From JANOGU01 sp964602115 (lineage in GTDB: Bacteria; Pseudomonadota; Alphaproteobacteria; Rhodobacterales; Rhodobacteraceae): a DNA stretch of 64,000 nt. Made by a program: the position numbers and the translations under genes. The stretch is taken from the NCBI GenBank assembly GCA_964602115.1, contig CAZRQN010000001.1, positions 17,844-81,843 on the forward strand. Direction: 5' to 3'. Positions 50,828 through 60,053 of the stretch are shown in pieces. Below the pieces are notes generated by a model. It had not been told where the DNA came from and searched no databases. It worked only from the letters and a program-made list of their open reading frames with translations. Within the stretch, counting starts at the first letter, position 1. Each line of letters starts with the position of its first letter.

Positions 50828-52030
50828 ATGACCGAGACCCCGCTGCGCATCTGCATCTTTTCGCGCGGAATGCTACGCCATAACAACTATCTGGCCACCG
50901 CCATGGTGCGAGTGGCCCGAATTCTGCGCGAACTTGGCCATGAGGTTACCGCGCTGACCACCGCCGCCGGTTCCGGGCCAACCGAAGTGGTGGAAGAAGA
51001 AGGCTGCACCGTCCACTATCTCGCCGCGACGGTGCCGGGAAAGGCGGAGAAGGTGTTCTGGCGTGAAAGCGCCCGCGCCTTCGACCGCCTTCACGCCGAA
51101 CGGCCTTTCGATCTGATCTTCGGCCGCGGCGATGCGACCTGGGGATTCTTCAATTATAGCCGCCAGGCCGGACTGGTGCCGGTCGTTTCGCACCAAGGCA
51201 CCTTTCCGCGCTGGTTGCATCAAGTTGAAACCAGGGCCGGCCAGATTGGCCGCTGGCTTGCCTATCCTCTGGCGCTGGCCTTCGCTTTTCCGGACCGGCG
51301 TCTTCGCGGCTGCATGCAGCGCTCCGCTCGCGTGATTTGTATCACCCCGCAACTCGCCGACGGGTTCGCTCGCGCATATTGGTGGAAGAAGCCGCGTACG
51401 GTCTGGCTGACCTACGGGATGGATCTAAGCGCCTTCCGGCCGAAGCCGACCGAAACCCGGCCTCCCCGGCTGGTTTCCGTGGGCCGGCTGACCTGGGACA
51501 AGGGTATCATCCCTATGATCGACATGCTTGCTATCCTTCGGAATCGCGAAGCGGTGCTGGAGGCTGTCGGGCCGGCCTCGGACCGAATACGCGCTGCGCT
51601 GCTTGCGCATGCATCGGCGCGCGGCGTGGCCGAGCGCTATTCTCTCGCTGGGCCGATCCCGAATTCGGACGTTCCCGATCGTATGGCCGGCGCCACGGCC
51701 TTCATCTTTCCTTCGACCCATGCAGAAGGCCTCGGCAAGGTGGTGCTTGAGGCGATGTCGTCCGGGATTCCGGTTGTTGCCTATCGCCTGCCGGCGCTTG
51801 AGGGACTGGTGGAGGACGGCGTCACCGGCTGGCTGGTTCCCATCCGCTCGGTCTCCGCCTTGGCCGACCGGGTGGACCGGCTGCTCGCCGATCCAGCGCT
51901 CGCCGCCCGGATGGGCGCCGCCGCCCGGCGCAAGATCGAGGCCGAGTTCCGGCCCGACGCGGTGATGGATCGCTGGCGGCAGCTTCTCGCGGAAGTGGTC
52001 GCCGAGGCCCGCCACAGCCGGCAGGCCTGA
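50828..52030 (+). CDS. Family 4 glycosyltransferase
   Basis: 400 residues, GT-B fold. N-terminal domain: LRICIFSRGMLRHNNYLATAMVRVARILRELGHEVT. C-terminal: RLVSVGRLTWDKGI, then FIFPSTHAEGLGKVVLEAMSSGIPVVAYRLPALEGLVEDGVTGWL with the conserved Glu-x7-Glu. Transfers a sugar from a nucleotide donor, probably to a lipid or polysaccharide. Codons include CTA, CGA, ATT, giving slightly relaxed composition; no sugar-synthesis or export genes are adjacent, so it is an orphan. It ends 3 bp before the LysR start. Confidence 0.88.
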   Translation: MTETPLRICIFSRGMLRHNNYLATAMVRVARILRELGHEVTALTTAAGSGPTEVVEEEGCTVHYLAATVPGKAEKVFWRESARAFDRLHAERPFDLIFGRGDATWGFFNYSRQAGLVPVVSHQGTFPRWLHQVETRAGQIGRWLAYPLALAFAFPDRRLRGCMQRSARVICITPQLADGFARAYWWKKPRTVWLTYGMDLSAFRPKPTETRPPRLVSVGRLTWDKGIIPMIDMLAILRNREAVLEAVGPASDRIRAALLAHASARGVAERYSLAGPIPNSDVPDRMAGATAFIFPSTHAEGLGKVVLEAMSSGIPVVAYRLPALEGLVEDGVTGWLVPIRSVSALADRVDRLLADPALAARMGAAARRKIEAEFRPDAVMDRWRQLLAEVVAEARHSRQA

Positions 52031-52033
52031 CCC

Positions 52034-52933
52034 TTGGACTGGGACGATCTCCGCGTCTTCCTTGCTGTGGTCCGCGCAGAGAGCCTCACGCGCGCGGGCG
52101 AGGCGCTCCGCCTCGATCCGGCGACGGTCGGTCGCCGCGTCGCGCGGCTGGAGGAGCGTCTGGGCCTGCGGCTGTTCCTGCGCACCCCCCAGGGCTACGG
52201 GTTGACCGAGGAAGGCGCGCGGCTTGTTCCCCATGCCGAAGCGGCCGAAGCGGCGGCGGACGGCGCGGTCGAGGCGGCCCGGGGGGTGGGCGCCGGGCTT
52301 TCCGGCCAGATCCGCCTCGGCGCGCCGGATGGCTGTGCCAATTACCTCCTGCCGCAGGTGCTGGCGCGCATCGCCGACGACAATCCCGGGCTGGATGTCC
52401 AGGTCGTGGCATTGCCGCGCGTCTTCAACCTCTCCCGCCGGGAGGCCGATCTTGCCATCGGCGTGTCCCGGCCCGACGCCGGGCGGCTCCGGGTGCAGCG
52501 GATCACCGACTATCACCTCCACCTCGCCGCCTCGCGCGACTACCTCGCGCGGGCCGGCACACCGGAAAGCGTCAGCGACCTCGGGGCGCACCGTATCGTC
52601 GGCTATATTCCCGACATGATTTTCGACAAGGAACTCGACTATCTCTCTGCCCTTGGCATCGTCCGGGTACCGCTCGCATCCAATGCCGTGCCGGTGCAGC
52701 TGATGTGGCTGCGCGCCGGGGCCGGGGTGGGCATGGTCCATGCCTTCGCCATGCCGTTTGCCCCGGAACTGACGGCCGTGGTGCCCGAAGTCCGCCTGAC
52801 CCGCGCCTTCTGGCTCATCCGCCACGACGGCGACACACGTTCCGCCCGGCTGGACCGTTTCGCCGCAGCGCTTGTCGCCGGATTGCGCAGCGAAGTGGAG
52901 CGGCTGGAGGCGCCAGGCGCGCTCCCCCGGTGA
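52034..52933 (+). CDS. LysR-family transcriptional regulator
   Basis: 299 residues from TTG 52034, 3 bp after the glycosyltransferase stop. N-terminal HTH DWDDLRVFLAVVRAESLTRAGEALRLDPATVGRRVARLEERLGLRLFLRT and effector domain beyond ~residue 88 (LSGQIRLGAPDGCANYLLPQVL). The MDWDDLR start is common in this subgroup. Target unknown; it could control the divergent mmsA or downstream genes. Confidence 0.9.
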   Translation: MDWDDLRVFLAVVRAESLTRAGEALRLDPATVGRRVARLEERLGLRLFLRTPQGYGLTEEGARLVPHAEAAEAAADGAVEAARGVGAGLSGQIRLGAPDGCANYLLPQVLARIADDNPGLDVQVVALPRVFNLSRREADLAIGVSRPDAGRLRVQRITDYHLHLAASRDYLARAGTPESVSDLGAHRIVGYIPDMIFDKELDYLSALGIVRVPLASNAVPVQLMWLRAGAGVGMVHAFAMPFAPELTAVVPEVRLTRAFWLIRHDGDTRSARLDRFAAALVAGLRSEVERLEAPGALPR

Positions 52934-53098
52934 GCCGGTCTTGCGGCTTGCGAAGGGATTTTCCCGTGCCGGCTCCGCCAGGACCATGGCTTGGCGTTGC
53001 AGGACAGGCGCATCGGCGCTGGCGCCGCCTGAGGGCGATATGCAGGAGCTTGCCGCCGCGACGCGGCCGCCGCAGGTTGATCCGGAAGGAGTACCGGG

Positions 53099-53677
53099 AT
53101 GCAGACACGGGAAAAGATCGATGCGGGCGTGGCGGCACTGACGGCCTTGGCGCCGGCGGGGTTCTTCCTGGCGCTCAGGATCAAGGGCTCCTCGCCGCTG
53201 CTGTCCTTTCGCACCTACCCCCCGGCCTGGACCGAGGAGTACATGGGCAACGGCTATCTGCTGCGTGATCCGATCACCACCTGGGCATTGACGGTGGGCG
53301 GCACGATCCGCTGGAGTTCGCGCTTGCTTCCCGACCCGTTCGGCATCTTCAAGAAAGCCAGGAAGCACGGGCTCAAATTCGGCGCCTCGGTCGCCCATGG
53401 TCCGGTGAAGGCGCTGTCGATCCTCTCGGCCGCGCATGGCGAGCGCGAATTCACCGATACCGAGATCGCCGAGATGAAGGCGGCCGTCATCTCCATGCAC
53501 GAGCTGACCGAATTGCCGAAATCCCTCACGCCCGGGCAAGCGGAGACGCTTGCGGCGCTGGCCGCCGGAAAGGCGGAGGGGATTTCCCGGGCCCGGGTTC
53601 AGGAGGCCTGCGATCTTTTCTTCGCGGAAACTGCCAGCGATGCGGTCAGCCGGGCGCGGGACCTGAAACTGATCTGA
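53099..53677 (+). CDS. LuxR-type autoinducer-binding-domain protein with degenerate HTH
   Basis: 192 residues (GGAAGGAG upstream). The N-terminal autoinducer-binding fold shows YPPAWTEEYMGNGYLLRDPITTWAL (conserved Trp/Tyr/Asp region, about residues 40-65) and SAVAHG-type ASVAHGPVKALSILSAA. The last ~50 residues, LTPGQAETLAALAAGKAEGISRARVQEACDLFFAETASDAVSRARDLKLI, trace a LuxR HTH (start LTPxxxE, end A..LxLI) but lack the canonical recognition helix. No LuxI-type synthase is next to it: a solo receptor, possibly binding acyl-homoserine lactone without DNA binding or acting as an anti-activator. Confidence 0.75.
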   Translation: MQTREKIDAGVAALTALAPAGFFLALRIKGSSPLLSFRTYPPAWTEEYMGNGYLLRDPITTWALTVGGTIRWSSRLLPDPFGIFKKARKHGLKFGASVAHGPVKALSILSAAHGEREFTDTEIAEMKAAVISMHELTELPKSLTPGQAETLAALAAGKAEGISRARVQEACDLFFAETASDAVSRARDLKLI

Positions 53678-53746
53678 GCGCGGCGCGGGCCGGGGATTGC
53701 CCGGCGCGCGCCCCGGCAAGGCCGCGCGCGGGGAGTGCCTTGGGGA

Positions 53747-54535
53747 TCACGGCTCCCATCTCGCCGGGCGCTTGGCGATGAAGGCGGAAATTCCCTCGTC
53801 CGTCTCCTCGCGCATCAGGTTCTCCACCATCACGGCGCCGGTCAGGCGATAGGCGTCCTCCAGCGGCAGGTTGCGCTGGGCATGGAAGGCGCGCTTGCCG
53901 ATCCTGACCGCCGCCGTCCGCTTTGCGGCGATCTCCGCCGCCAGCGCCATGGTCTCCGCTTCCAGCCGCTCTGCCGGGGCGACGCGGTTGACCAGGCCGA
54001 GTTCGCAGGCGCGGGCAGCGGAGATCATCGCGCCCGTCACCAGCATCTCGAAGGCAGCGCGGGGCGGGATGGCGCGGGTCAGGGCAACCATGGGCGTCGA
54101 GCAGAAAAGTCCGATATTCACGCCGTTGACGCCAAAGCGCGCCCCCTCCGCCGCGACCGCAAGATCGCAGGAGGCGACAAGCTGGCAGCCGGCGGCGGTG
54201 GCCACGCCCTGCACTTCGGCGATCACCGGCTGGGGCAGGGCGGCGATCCTCTGCATCACCGCCGCGCAGCGCTCGAAGAGCGCCGCGAAACCCGCCGCGC
54301 CCGCGTCTTCGGCCTGGCGGGCCGCCTGGATCTCGCGCAGGTCATGCCCGGCGCAGAAGGCCCGGCCTTCGGCGGCCAGCACCACGACCCGCACTGCCGG
54401 ATCGCGTTCCAATCCGTCCAGCGCCTCGGCAAGGGCGGCAAGCATCCCGGTCGAAAGCGCGTTCAGCCGCGACGGGTCGGACAGAACCAGCCGCGCCACA
54501 TGGCCCCGTGTCTCGCGCCTCAGCAATTCCGCCAT
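53747..54535 (-). CDS. Enoyl-CoA hydratase/isomerase family protein
   Basis: 262 residues. Crotonase fold: VVVLAAEGRAFCAGHDLREI (oxyanion block), EVQGVATAAGCQLVASCDLAVAAEGARFGVNGVNIGLFCSTPMVALTRAI. The GVNIGLFCSTP text recalls ECHDC3-like enzymes. Hydrates or isomerises an enoyl-CoA in acid breakdown. Not clearly linked to any neighbour. Confidence 0.9.
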   Translation of the reverse strand: MAELLRRETRGHVARLVLSDPSRLNALSTGMLAALAEALDGLERDPAVRVVVLAAEGRAFCAGHDLREIQAARQAEDAGAAGFAALFERCAAVMQRIAALPQPVIAEVQGVATAAGCQLVASCDLAVAAEGARFGVNGVNIGLFCSTPMVALTRAIPPRAAFEMLVTGAMISAARACELGLVNRVAPAERLEAETMALAAEIAAKRTAAVRIGKRAFHAQRNLPLEDAYRLTGAVMVENLMREETDEGISAFIAKRPARWEP

Positions 54536-54609
54536 GTCCGGCCCCCCGTTTCGGCCAGGCTACGCCGCAAGGCGCCCGAACGGAACCGTTGTGGACGCCG
54601 CACGCGCCG

Positions 54610-55299
54610 TCAGGCCAGGCCCCAGCGCGCCTCACGGGCCTCGATCCTGGCAATGCGCTCCTCGATCCGGGGGTGGCTGCGCAGCCAGTCCGGAACCTCC
54701 CCGCCCTGTGCGCCGGTCAGGCGGCCGAGCTTGCGGAACAGTGACTTCTGCGCCCCGGTGCCGATCCCGGCCTTGACCAGAAGTGCCGAGGCATAGGCAT
54801 CCGCCTCGTGCTCAGCCTTCCGCGACAGGCCGGCGGCGAGCATGGTGGTGATGAGCTGGGCCACGATCCAGCCGATCCCGGGAATGAAGCGGGCGAGGAG
54901 CGAAGCCAGCGCGACGAAAAGCGCGTTCTGGCCGGTCATGTCGATCATCCGCCGCCGGATATGGCCGAGCGCCACATGTCCTAGCTCGTGGGCCACGACC
55001 GAGGCCAGTTCCTCGCCCGTCACCTCGCCGCTCCTGTAGCGCTCGATGAACCCGCGCGTGAGGAAGATGCGCCCGTCCGGCGCTGCAAGCCCGTTAACGC
55101 CATCCATGTCGAAGACATGCACGGCAACATGCTCCAGCCCCTGCGCCCTGGCGATACGGGAAATCAGGTCGTTGAGGAGCGGATCGCGCAAGGGGCGGGA
55201 GTTCCGGTCCAGCATCGCCGTGGTGCGCGATACCGACAGCCAGAGATTGCCCAGGGCGAAGACGACGAAGACGAGAACCGGAAGGAGGAGCGCGGTCAT
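54610..55299 (-). CDS. M48-family zinc metalloprotease
   Basis: 229 residues from ATG 55299. An N-terminal membrane helix (LLLPVLVFVVFALGNLWL) and the protease core with LASVVAHELGHVALGH (HExxH) and downstream third ligand Glu in SRKAEHEADAYASALL. Like HtpX, with a second hydrophobic stretch at ~130-155. Membrane-bound; likely degrades misfolded membrane proteins. Convergent or divergent neighbours are unrelated. Confidence 0.88.
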   Translation of the reverse strand: MTALLLPVLVFVVFALGNLWLSVSRTTAMLDRNSRPLRDPLLNDLISRIARAQGLEHVAVHVFDMDGVNGLAAPDGRIFLTRGFIERYRSGEVTGEELASVVAHELGHVALGHIRRRMIDMTGQNALFVALASLLARFIPGIGWIVAQLITTMLAAGLSRKAEHEADAYASALLVKAGIGTGAQKSLFRKLGRLTGAQGGEVPDWLRSHPRIEERIARIEAREARWGLA

Positions 55300-55567
55300 G
55301 CCCGGAAATATGGGGCCCGGCGGGCCCGGCGCAATCGCGGAAGCGCTCTTCCACGGGCAGTCCCGACCGGACAGGAGCAAAAAAACAGACTTTAATAAGT
55401 TAAAACAACAAATTGACAGCCGATCTTCATGCAGAGCTTCAGCCTGCGGCCCGACGCAACCCTCGGGACACGTCCGGCCGACTGCCCGAAGGGTTTGACG
55501 TGGCCGCCTGCCGGTGATCCAACTCCCGGCGAAGCGTCTTGCCTCGCCCAACTGGAACCGCCCCACC

Positions 55568-56029
55568 ATGACCCCAGCCCGCCGTGTCGTCCTGTCCAGC
55601 GACCATGCCGCCATCGCACTGCGCCAGGCCGTCGCCGCCCATGTCGCGGCCAAGGGCTGGGAGGTGGTCGATATCGGCCCCGTCACCGCCGAGAGCACGC
55701 CCTATCCCCGCCACGGCGCCGAGGCGGCGCGGCGTGTCGCCTCCGGCGACTGCGCGCTGGGGATCGTCCTGTGCGGAACCGGGCAGGGGATCATGATTGC
55801 GGCGAACAAGGTGAAGGGCATCCGCTGCGGTGTCTGTTCCGACACGTTCTCGGCCCGGATGATCCGCCTGCACAACGACGCCAACATGCTGTCGATCGGC
55901 GCGCGGGTGGTGGGCGAGGGTCTGGCGCTCGACATCGTCGATGCCTTCCTCTCCACCGGGTTCGAGGGCGGCCGGCACGCGGCACGGGTGGAGATGATCG
56001 CGGCGTTGGAGAACGGGGCCGTGCCCTGA
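55568..56029 (+). CDS. rpiB: Ribose-5-phosphate isomerase B
   Basis: 153 residues from ATG 55568. RpiB/LacAB motifs: VVLSSDHAAIALRQAV, IVLCGTGQGIMIAANKVKGIRCGVCSD (catalytic Cys and the GTGxG loop) and RLHNDANMLSIGARVVGEGLAL. Interconverts ribose-5-P and ribulose-5-P. A monocistronic housekeeping gene here. Confidence 0.93.
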   Translation: MTPARRVVLSSDHAAIALRQAVAAHVAAKGWEVVDIGPVTAESTPYPRHGAEAARRVASGDCALGIVLCGTGQGIMIAANKVKGIRCGVCSDTFSARMIRLHNDANMLSIGARVVGEGLALDIVDAFLSTGFEGGRHAARVEMIAALENGAVP

Positions 56030-56078
56030 CACCACGGGCGCCGCTCGCCCCCCACCCGGCTGCTTGCCGCGACCCGGC

Positions 56079-57260
56079 CTAGCGCAGCAGGCGCATGCCC
56101 TGCGCGATCCCCTCAAGCGTCATCGGCACCATGCGGTCGGGGAAAAGGTCGCGGACAAGGCGGGTGGACTGGGAATGGTCCCAGTACCGCTCCGGCACCG
56201 GGTTGATCCACAGATGGCGCGGCCAGTGCGCGGCGGCGCGGGTCAGCCAGGTGGCGCCGCTCTCGGCGTTCCAGTGCTCGTTGGCGCCGCCCGGATGGGT
56301 GATCTCGTAAGGGCTCATCGCTGCATCGCCGACGAAGATCGCCGTCCAGCGTGCATCGTGGCTGCGCAGCAGGTCCCAGGTCGGGGTGCGGGCGTCCCAG
56401 CGGCGGCGGTTGTCGCGCCAGACGCTCTCGTAAAGGCAATTGTGGAAGTACCAGTGCTCCAGATGCCGGAATTCGGCCCGGGCGGCGGAGAACAGCTCCT
56501 CCACCACCCGCACATGCGGGTCCATCGAGCCGCCGTTGTCGAGAAACAGCAGCACCCGCGCCGCATTGCGCCGCTCCGGCCGCGTCTGGACGTCGAGCCA
56601 GCCCTGTTCGGCCGTGGCGCGGATGGTGCCATCGAGGTCAAGCTCGTCCGGGCTGCCCTCGCGCGCCCAGCGGCGCAGGCGGCGCAGGGCGATCTTGATG
56701 TTGCGGGTGCCCAGTTCGACCGTGTCGTCGAGGTCGCGGAACTCGCGCCGGTCCCAGACCTTCACTGCCCGCTGGTTGCGGCTGCGGTCCTGGCCGATCC
56801 GTACCCCTTCGGGATTGTAGCCATAGGCGCCGAAGGGCGAGGTGCCGGCGGTACCGATCCATTTCGATCCGCCCTGGTGGCGGCCCTTCTGCTCGGCAAG
56901 CCTCTGGCGCAGCGTTTCCATCAGCTTGTCGAACCCGCCCAGCGCCTGAACCGCCGCGCGTTCCTCGGCCGTGAGATGCGCCTCGGCGAGCTTTTCCAGC
57001 CAGTCCGCCGGCAGGTCGAGTGCGGCCAGAACCGCTTCGGGCGTGATCGCCTCCAGCCCCCTGAAGGTTTCGGCAAAGGCCCGGTCGAAACGGTCGTAGT
57101 GGCGCTCGTCCTTGACCATCGCGGCGCGGGCGAGGTGGTAGAAGCCCGTGACATCCCAGGTGACCAGATCGCGCAGCAGCGCGTCGAGAAACGTGAGGTA
57201 CTCCCGGGGCGAGACGGGAACGCCGGTCCGGCGCAGGCTGTCGAAGAAGTGGGCGAACAT
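56079..57260 (-). CDS. VWA-domain protein (CoxE-like)
   Basis: 393 residues. N-terminal FAHFFDSLRRTGVPVSPREYLTFLDALLRDL is a CoxE-like start; the von Willebrand A domain at about residue 220 has VLLFLDNGGSMDPHVRVVEELFSAA, a MIDAS-like DxGxS in which the first Ser of DxSxS is Gly. The final domain contains AIFVGDAAMSPYEIT. VWA/CoxE proteins usually partner MoxR ATPases in metal-cofactor insertion or complex remodelling. A MoxR gene lies 2 kb upstream on the same strand with DUF2927 and a small membrane protein between. Confidence 0.87.
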   Translation of the reverse strand: MFAHFFDSLRRTGVPVSPREYLTFLDALLRDLVTWDVTGFYHLARAAMVKDERHYDRFDRAFAETFRGLEAITPEAVLAALDLPADWLEKLAEAHLTAEERAAVQALGGFDKLMETLRQRLAEQKGRHQGGSKWIGTAGTSPFGAYGYNPEGVRIGQDRSRNQRAVKVWDRREFRDLDDTVELGTRNIKIALRRLRRWAREGSPDELDLDGTIRATAEQGWLDVQTRPERRNAARVLLFLDNGGSMDPHVRVVEELFSAARAEFRHLEHWYFHNCLYESVWRDNRRRWDARTPTWDLLRSHDARWTAIFVGDAAMSPYEITHPGGANEHWNAESGATWLTRAAAHWPRHLWINPVPERYWDHSQSTRLVRDLFPDRMVPMTLEGIAQGMRLLR

Positions 57261-57305
57261 CGGCGGGTCCGGTTGCGGTCGCCGGGCAGACTACACCGCC
57301 CCGGA

Positions 57306-57473
57306 TCAGCCGGCGAGACGGGCGTAGAGAATGGCGCCCAGCATGCCGACGAGACCGAAGGCCACCGCATAGCCGAAGGCGAATTGCGCCATGTCGGCCG
57401 GCTTGCCCCCGCGCTTGCGGGCGTCGAGCGCGCCATAGACGGCGCCGATGGCGGCGATGGCAAAGACGATCAC
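57306..57473 (-). CDS. Small conserved Rhodobacterales membrane protein (55 aa)
   Basis: 55 residues from GTG 57473 (GGGGAC upstream). Sequence is VIVFAIAAIGAVYGALDA, then RKRGGKPADMAQFAFGYA, then VAFGLVGMLGAILYARLAG: two helices around a basic turn, matching a small family often seen in Rhodobacterales and sometimes misannotated as apolipoprotein acyltransferase. Function unknown. It lies between the VWA and DUF2927 genes, 45 bp from the first. Confidence 0.75.
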   Translation of the reverse strand: MIVFAIAAIGAVYGALDARKRGGKPADMAQFAFGYAVAFGLVGMLGAILYARLAG

Positions 57474-57509
57474 GCGCTTGTCCCCCGGGGACCGGACCCC
57501 GGCCGGGGC

Positions 57510-58880
57510 TTAGCTGCGGGCGCCCCGGCGCGCAAGCATGGCGATCTCGGTCGCCCGTGCCCTGGCCTGGTTGCCGCCGCCGAAACCGTATTCCGCCCAG
57601 GCCAGCGCTTCCTCGCGGATCGCGCGGGCATCGGTCGCCCGCCCCGAATCCGCCAGCGCCTCGGCCTTCATCATCAGAAGCGTGGCGACCAGCGCGGCAT
57701 TCTCCGCCTGCCGCGCCGCAGGCAGCGCGGCATCGGCCAGATCAACCACGCGGCCGAAGTCGCCGGTGGCCAGGGCATGCGCCGCCAGTTGCATGTCCAC
57801 ATGCGCGGCATGGATGCCGCCGCCGGGTAGCGAACGATAGATGCGGCCGGCCGCGTCGAAGGCCTCGAGCGCCGTGCGCGGGTCATCGGCCAGCGTCATG
57901 CGGCCGAGCGCGTAGTAGCCGAGCGCCAGCCTTGCGTCCTGCCAGCCGTTCTTGCGGGCAATGGCCAGCGCCTTGCGCGCAGCGGCGATGCGATAGGCGG
58001 CGGGGTTGGACCCGGTCAGGGCGGTCTCCACCGCCGTCTGCCAGATGCGCGGCGTCGGATCCTCGATGGCGCCGCCGGCATGGGCGCCGTCGGGGTTGAT
58101 CCGGTCAAGGATCGCCGGCAGCCGCGCCGCCACCTCGGCCTCGCTCATGCCCGAGGACAGCGACGGATCGTAGAGCGTCCGCAGCACCGCCATGTCAAAG
58201 CCGGTCAGCACCGTCTGGAAGTTGTCGTCGTTGAAGACGCTGTCGGACAGCCGGTAAAGGTCGTTCAGCGGCCCGAGCGCCTGGGCCACTTCCTCGTGCA
58301 GGCAGTCGCGGACTTCCTGCGGCGGGCTGTCCGAGGGGATGAAGACCGCCGCTGTCGTCCGGACGGTCAGGCTCGTCCAGTCGATGCGGCCGGTGCCCTT
58401 GGCGGCAGAGAACTCGCGCCAGTCCGAGACGTTCGGCACCACGAAGCAGGCGACATTGGCGTAGGTGCCACGCAGCTGCCGCCGTGGCAGGAACTGGACG
58501 GTGATCGTCGCCGAGGCGGCCTCGGTGGCGCTGATGTCGATGCCGGCCTCGCGGCGCAGGCGGCCGAGGAGATCGGCCGCGTCGCCGCGCGCCTCGGCCG
58601 GGACGTCGCCGATCAGGCGCAGCGTGACCGGGCGCTCGAAGCGGGTCAGCATCGGCACCGTCTCGCCGCTTTCCATGCGGAAGGACAGGTCCAGAATGTC
58701 CCGCGCCAGCACGGCATTCGAGCCGAGGCCCGATCCGGCGGGCAGGGGAGGCGGTGCCGGTTCCGGCGGGGTGTAGAGCGCCGGCAGGACCACCTCCGCT
58801 TCCCGTTTGGACACTTCGGCGGGGCCGGGTGCCGAACAGGCGGCGACACAGACCGCCATCAGGAGCGCGGGGATCAGCAT
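57510..58880 (-). CDS. DUF2927 lipoprotein
   Basis: 456 residues from ATG 58880 (GGAG at 8 nt); ATG 58898 is the alternative. LLMAVCVAACSAP is a lipoprotein signal (lipobox VAAC, near residue 15). The DUF2927 domain covers about residues 50-280: ILDLSFRMESGETVPMLTRFERPVTLRL, FIPSDSPPQEVRDCLHEEVAQALGPLNDLYRLSDSVFNDDNFQTVLTGFDMAVLRTLYDPSLSSGMS, which carries a HExxQ-like motif. The C-terminal ~170 residues are TPR-like helical repeats. Function unknown. Confidence 0.85.
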   Translation of the reverse strand: MLIPALLMAVCVAACSAPGPAEVSKREAEVVLPALYTPPEPAPPPLPAGSGLGSNAVLARDILDLSFRMESGETVPMLTRFERPVTLRLIGDVPAEARGDAADLLGRLRREAGIDISATEAASATITVQFLPRRQLRGTYANVACFVVPNVSDWREFSAAKGTGRIDWTSLTVRTTAAVFIPSDSPPQEVRDCLHEEVAQALGPLNDLYRLSDSVFNDDNFQTVLTGFDMAVLRTLYDPSLSSGMSEAEVAARLPAILDRINPDGAHAGGAIEDPTPRIWQTAVETALTGSNPAAYRIAAARKALAIARKNGWQDARLALGYYALGRMTLADDPRTALEAFDAAGRIYRSLPGGGIHAAHVDMQLAAHALATGDFGRVVDLADAALPAARQAENAALVATLLMMKAEALADSGRATDARAIREEALAWAEYGFGGGNQARARATEIAMLARRGARS

Positions 58881-59210
58881 CTTACGATCTCCGCGCATCG
58901 CGACGCCGCCCGTCAGCGGTTCGAGGCCGGAGAGAAATCCTGGGAGGAAGCTGCGCCATGACCATGCCCGCCATGCTGTGATCTTCGACAGCAGGGATAG
59001 AAGGTCACCGTGTCCGATTGCGGGTCCCAAAGTGGCATTTCCGGGGTGGTGGAAACAAACACCGGTAAATCGAGGGCTGGTGTGGCGACCGGGCCATGCC
59101 GCCAGATCTTGCGTCAGGCGGCCCGCGACGGCCCCGCCGCGCCTTGCAAGCCGCCGTCCGGAAAAGCTGAATCCTGGCAATTCCATGTCCGATTGTTTCG
59201 CCGGCCGCTG
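58881..59210. other. Gap between DUF2927 gene and moxR with nothing recognised
   Basis: About 330 bp on the minus-strand transcript between the two genes. A frame is open but is an N-terminal read-through of DUF2927 without a family match or a ribosome site. No clear hairpin noted; a promoter for DUF2927 could lie here. Confidence 0.4.
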
Positions 59211-60053
59211 TCAGCCGCGACCGGAACGCGCCAGAAAGGCCAGCCGCTCGAAGAGATGGATGTCCTGTTCGGTCTTCAGCAGGGCCCCGTGCAGGCGCGG
59301 CAGGCTGGCTGCGGCATCGCGCTTCAGATCCTCGGCGGTCAGATCGTCGGCCAGGAGCAGCTTCAGCCAGTCGAGCACCTCCGAGGTCGAGGGCTTCTTC
59401 TTCAGCCCCGGCGTTTCCCTGATCTCGAAGAACCGCGCCAGCGCCGCCGTCAGCAGCGCGTCCCTGATGCCGGGGAAGTGGACACGGACGATGGCGGCCA
59501 GCGTCTCGGCATCGGGAAAGCGGATGTAGTGGAAGAAGCAGCGGCGCAGGAAGGCGTCGGGCAGGTCCTTCTCGTTGTTGGAGGTGATGATCACCACCGG
59601 GCGGTGGCGGGCGCGGATGGTCTCGCCGGTTTCGTGGACATGGAATTCCATCCGGTCGAGTTCCTGCAGCAGGTCGTTCGGGAACTCGATGTCCGCCTTG
59701 TCGATCTCGTCGATCAGCAGGACCACCCGCTCCTCTGCGGCAAAGGCCTGCCACAGCCTGCCCTTGCGGATGTAGTTGGCCACGTCATGCACCCGCGCTT
59801 CGCCCAGCTGGCTGTCGCGCAGGCGGCTGACGGCATCGTATTCGTAAAGGCCCTGGATCGCCTTGGTGGTCGATTTCACATGCCATTCCAGCAGCGGCAG
59901 GCCGAGGCTCTGGGCCACCTCGCGGGCGAGCTGGGTCTTGCCGGTCCCCGGTTCGCCCTTGACGAGGAGCGGCCGTTCCAGCGTCACCGCCGCGTTGACA
60001 GCGACCGCGAGGTCCTCGGGGACGATGTAGCGGTCGGTGGTGGCAAAGCGCAT
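59211..60053 (-). CDS. MoxR-family AAA+ ATPase
   Basis: 280 residues from ATG 60053. Walker A is RPLLVKGEPGTGKTQLAREVAQSLG (about residue 32), Walker B RVVLLIDEIDKADIEFPNDLLQELD, sensor 1 PVVIITSNNEKDLPDAFLRRC. AAA+ ATPase acting as chaperone for cofactor insertion with a VWA partner, here probably the 56079 gene. Read on the same strand as DUF2927 and VWA genes. Confidence 0.92.
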   Translation of the reverse strand: MRFATTDRYIVPEDLAVAVNAAVTLERPLLVKGEPGTGKTQLAREVAQSLGLPLLEWHVKSTTKAIQGLYEYDAVSRLRDSQLGEARVHDVANYIRKGRLWQAFAAEERVVLLIDEIDKADIEFPNDLLQELDRMEFHVHETGETIRARHRPVVIITSNNEKDLPDAFLRRCFFHYIRFPDAETLAAIVRVHFPGIRDALLTAALARFFEIRETPGLKKKPSTSEVLDWLKLLLADDLTAEDLKRDAAASLPRLHGALLKTEQDIHLFERLAFLARSGRG

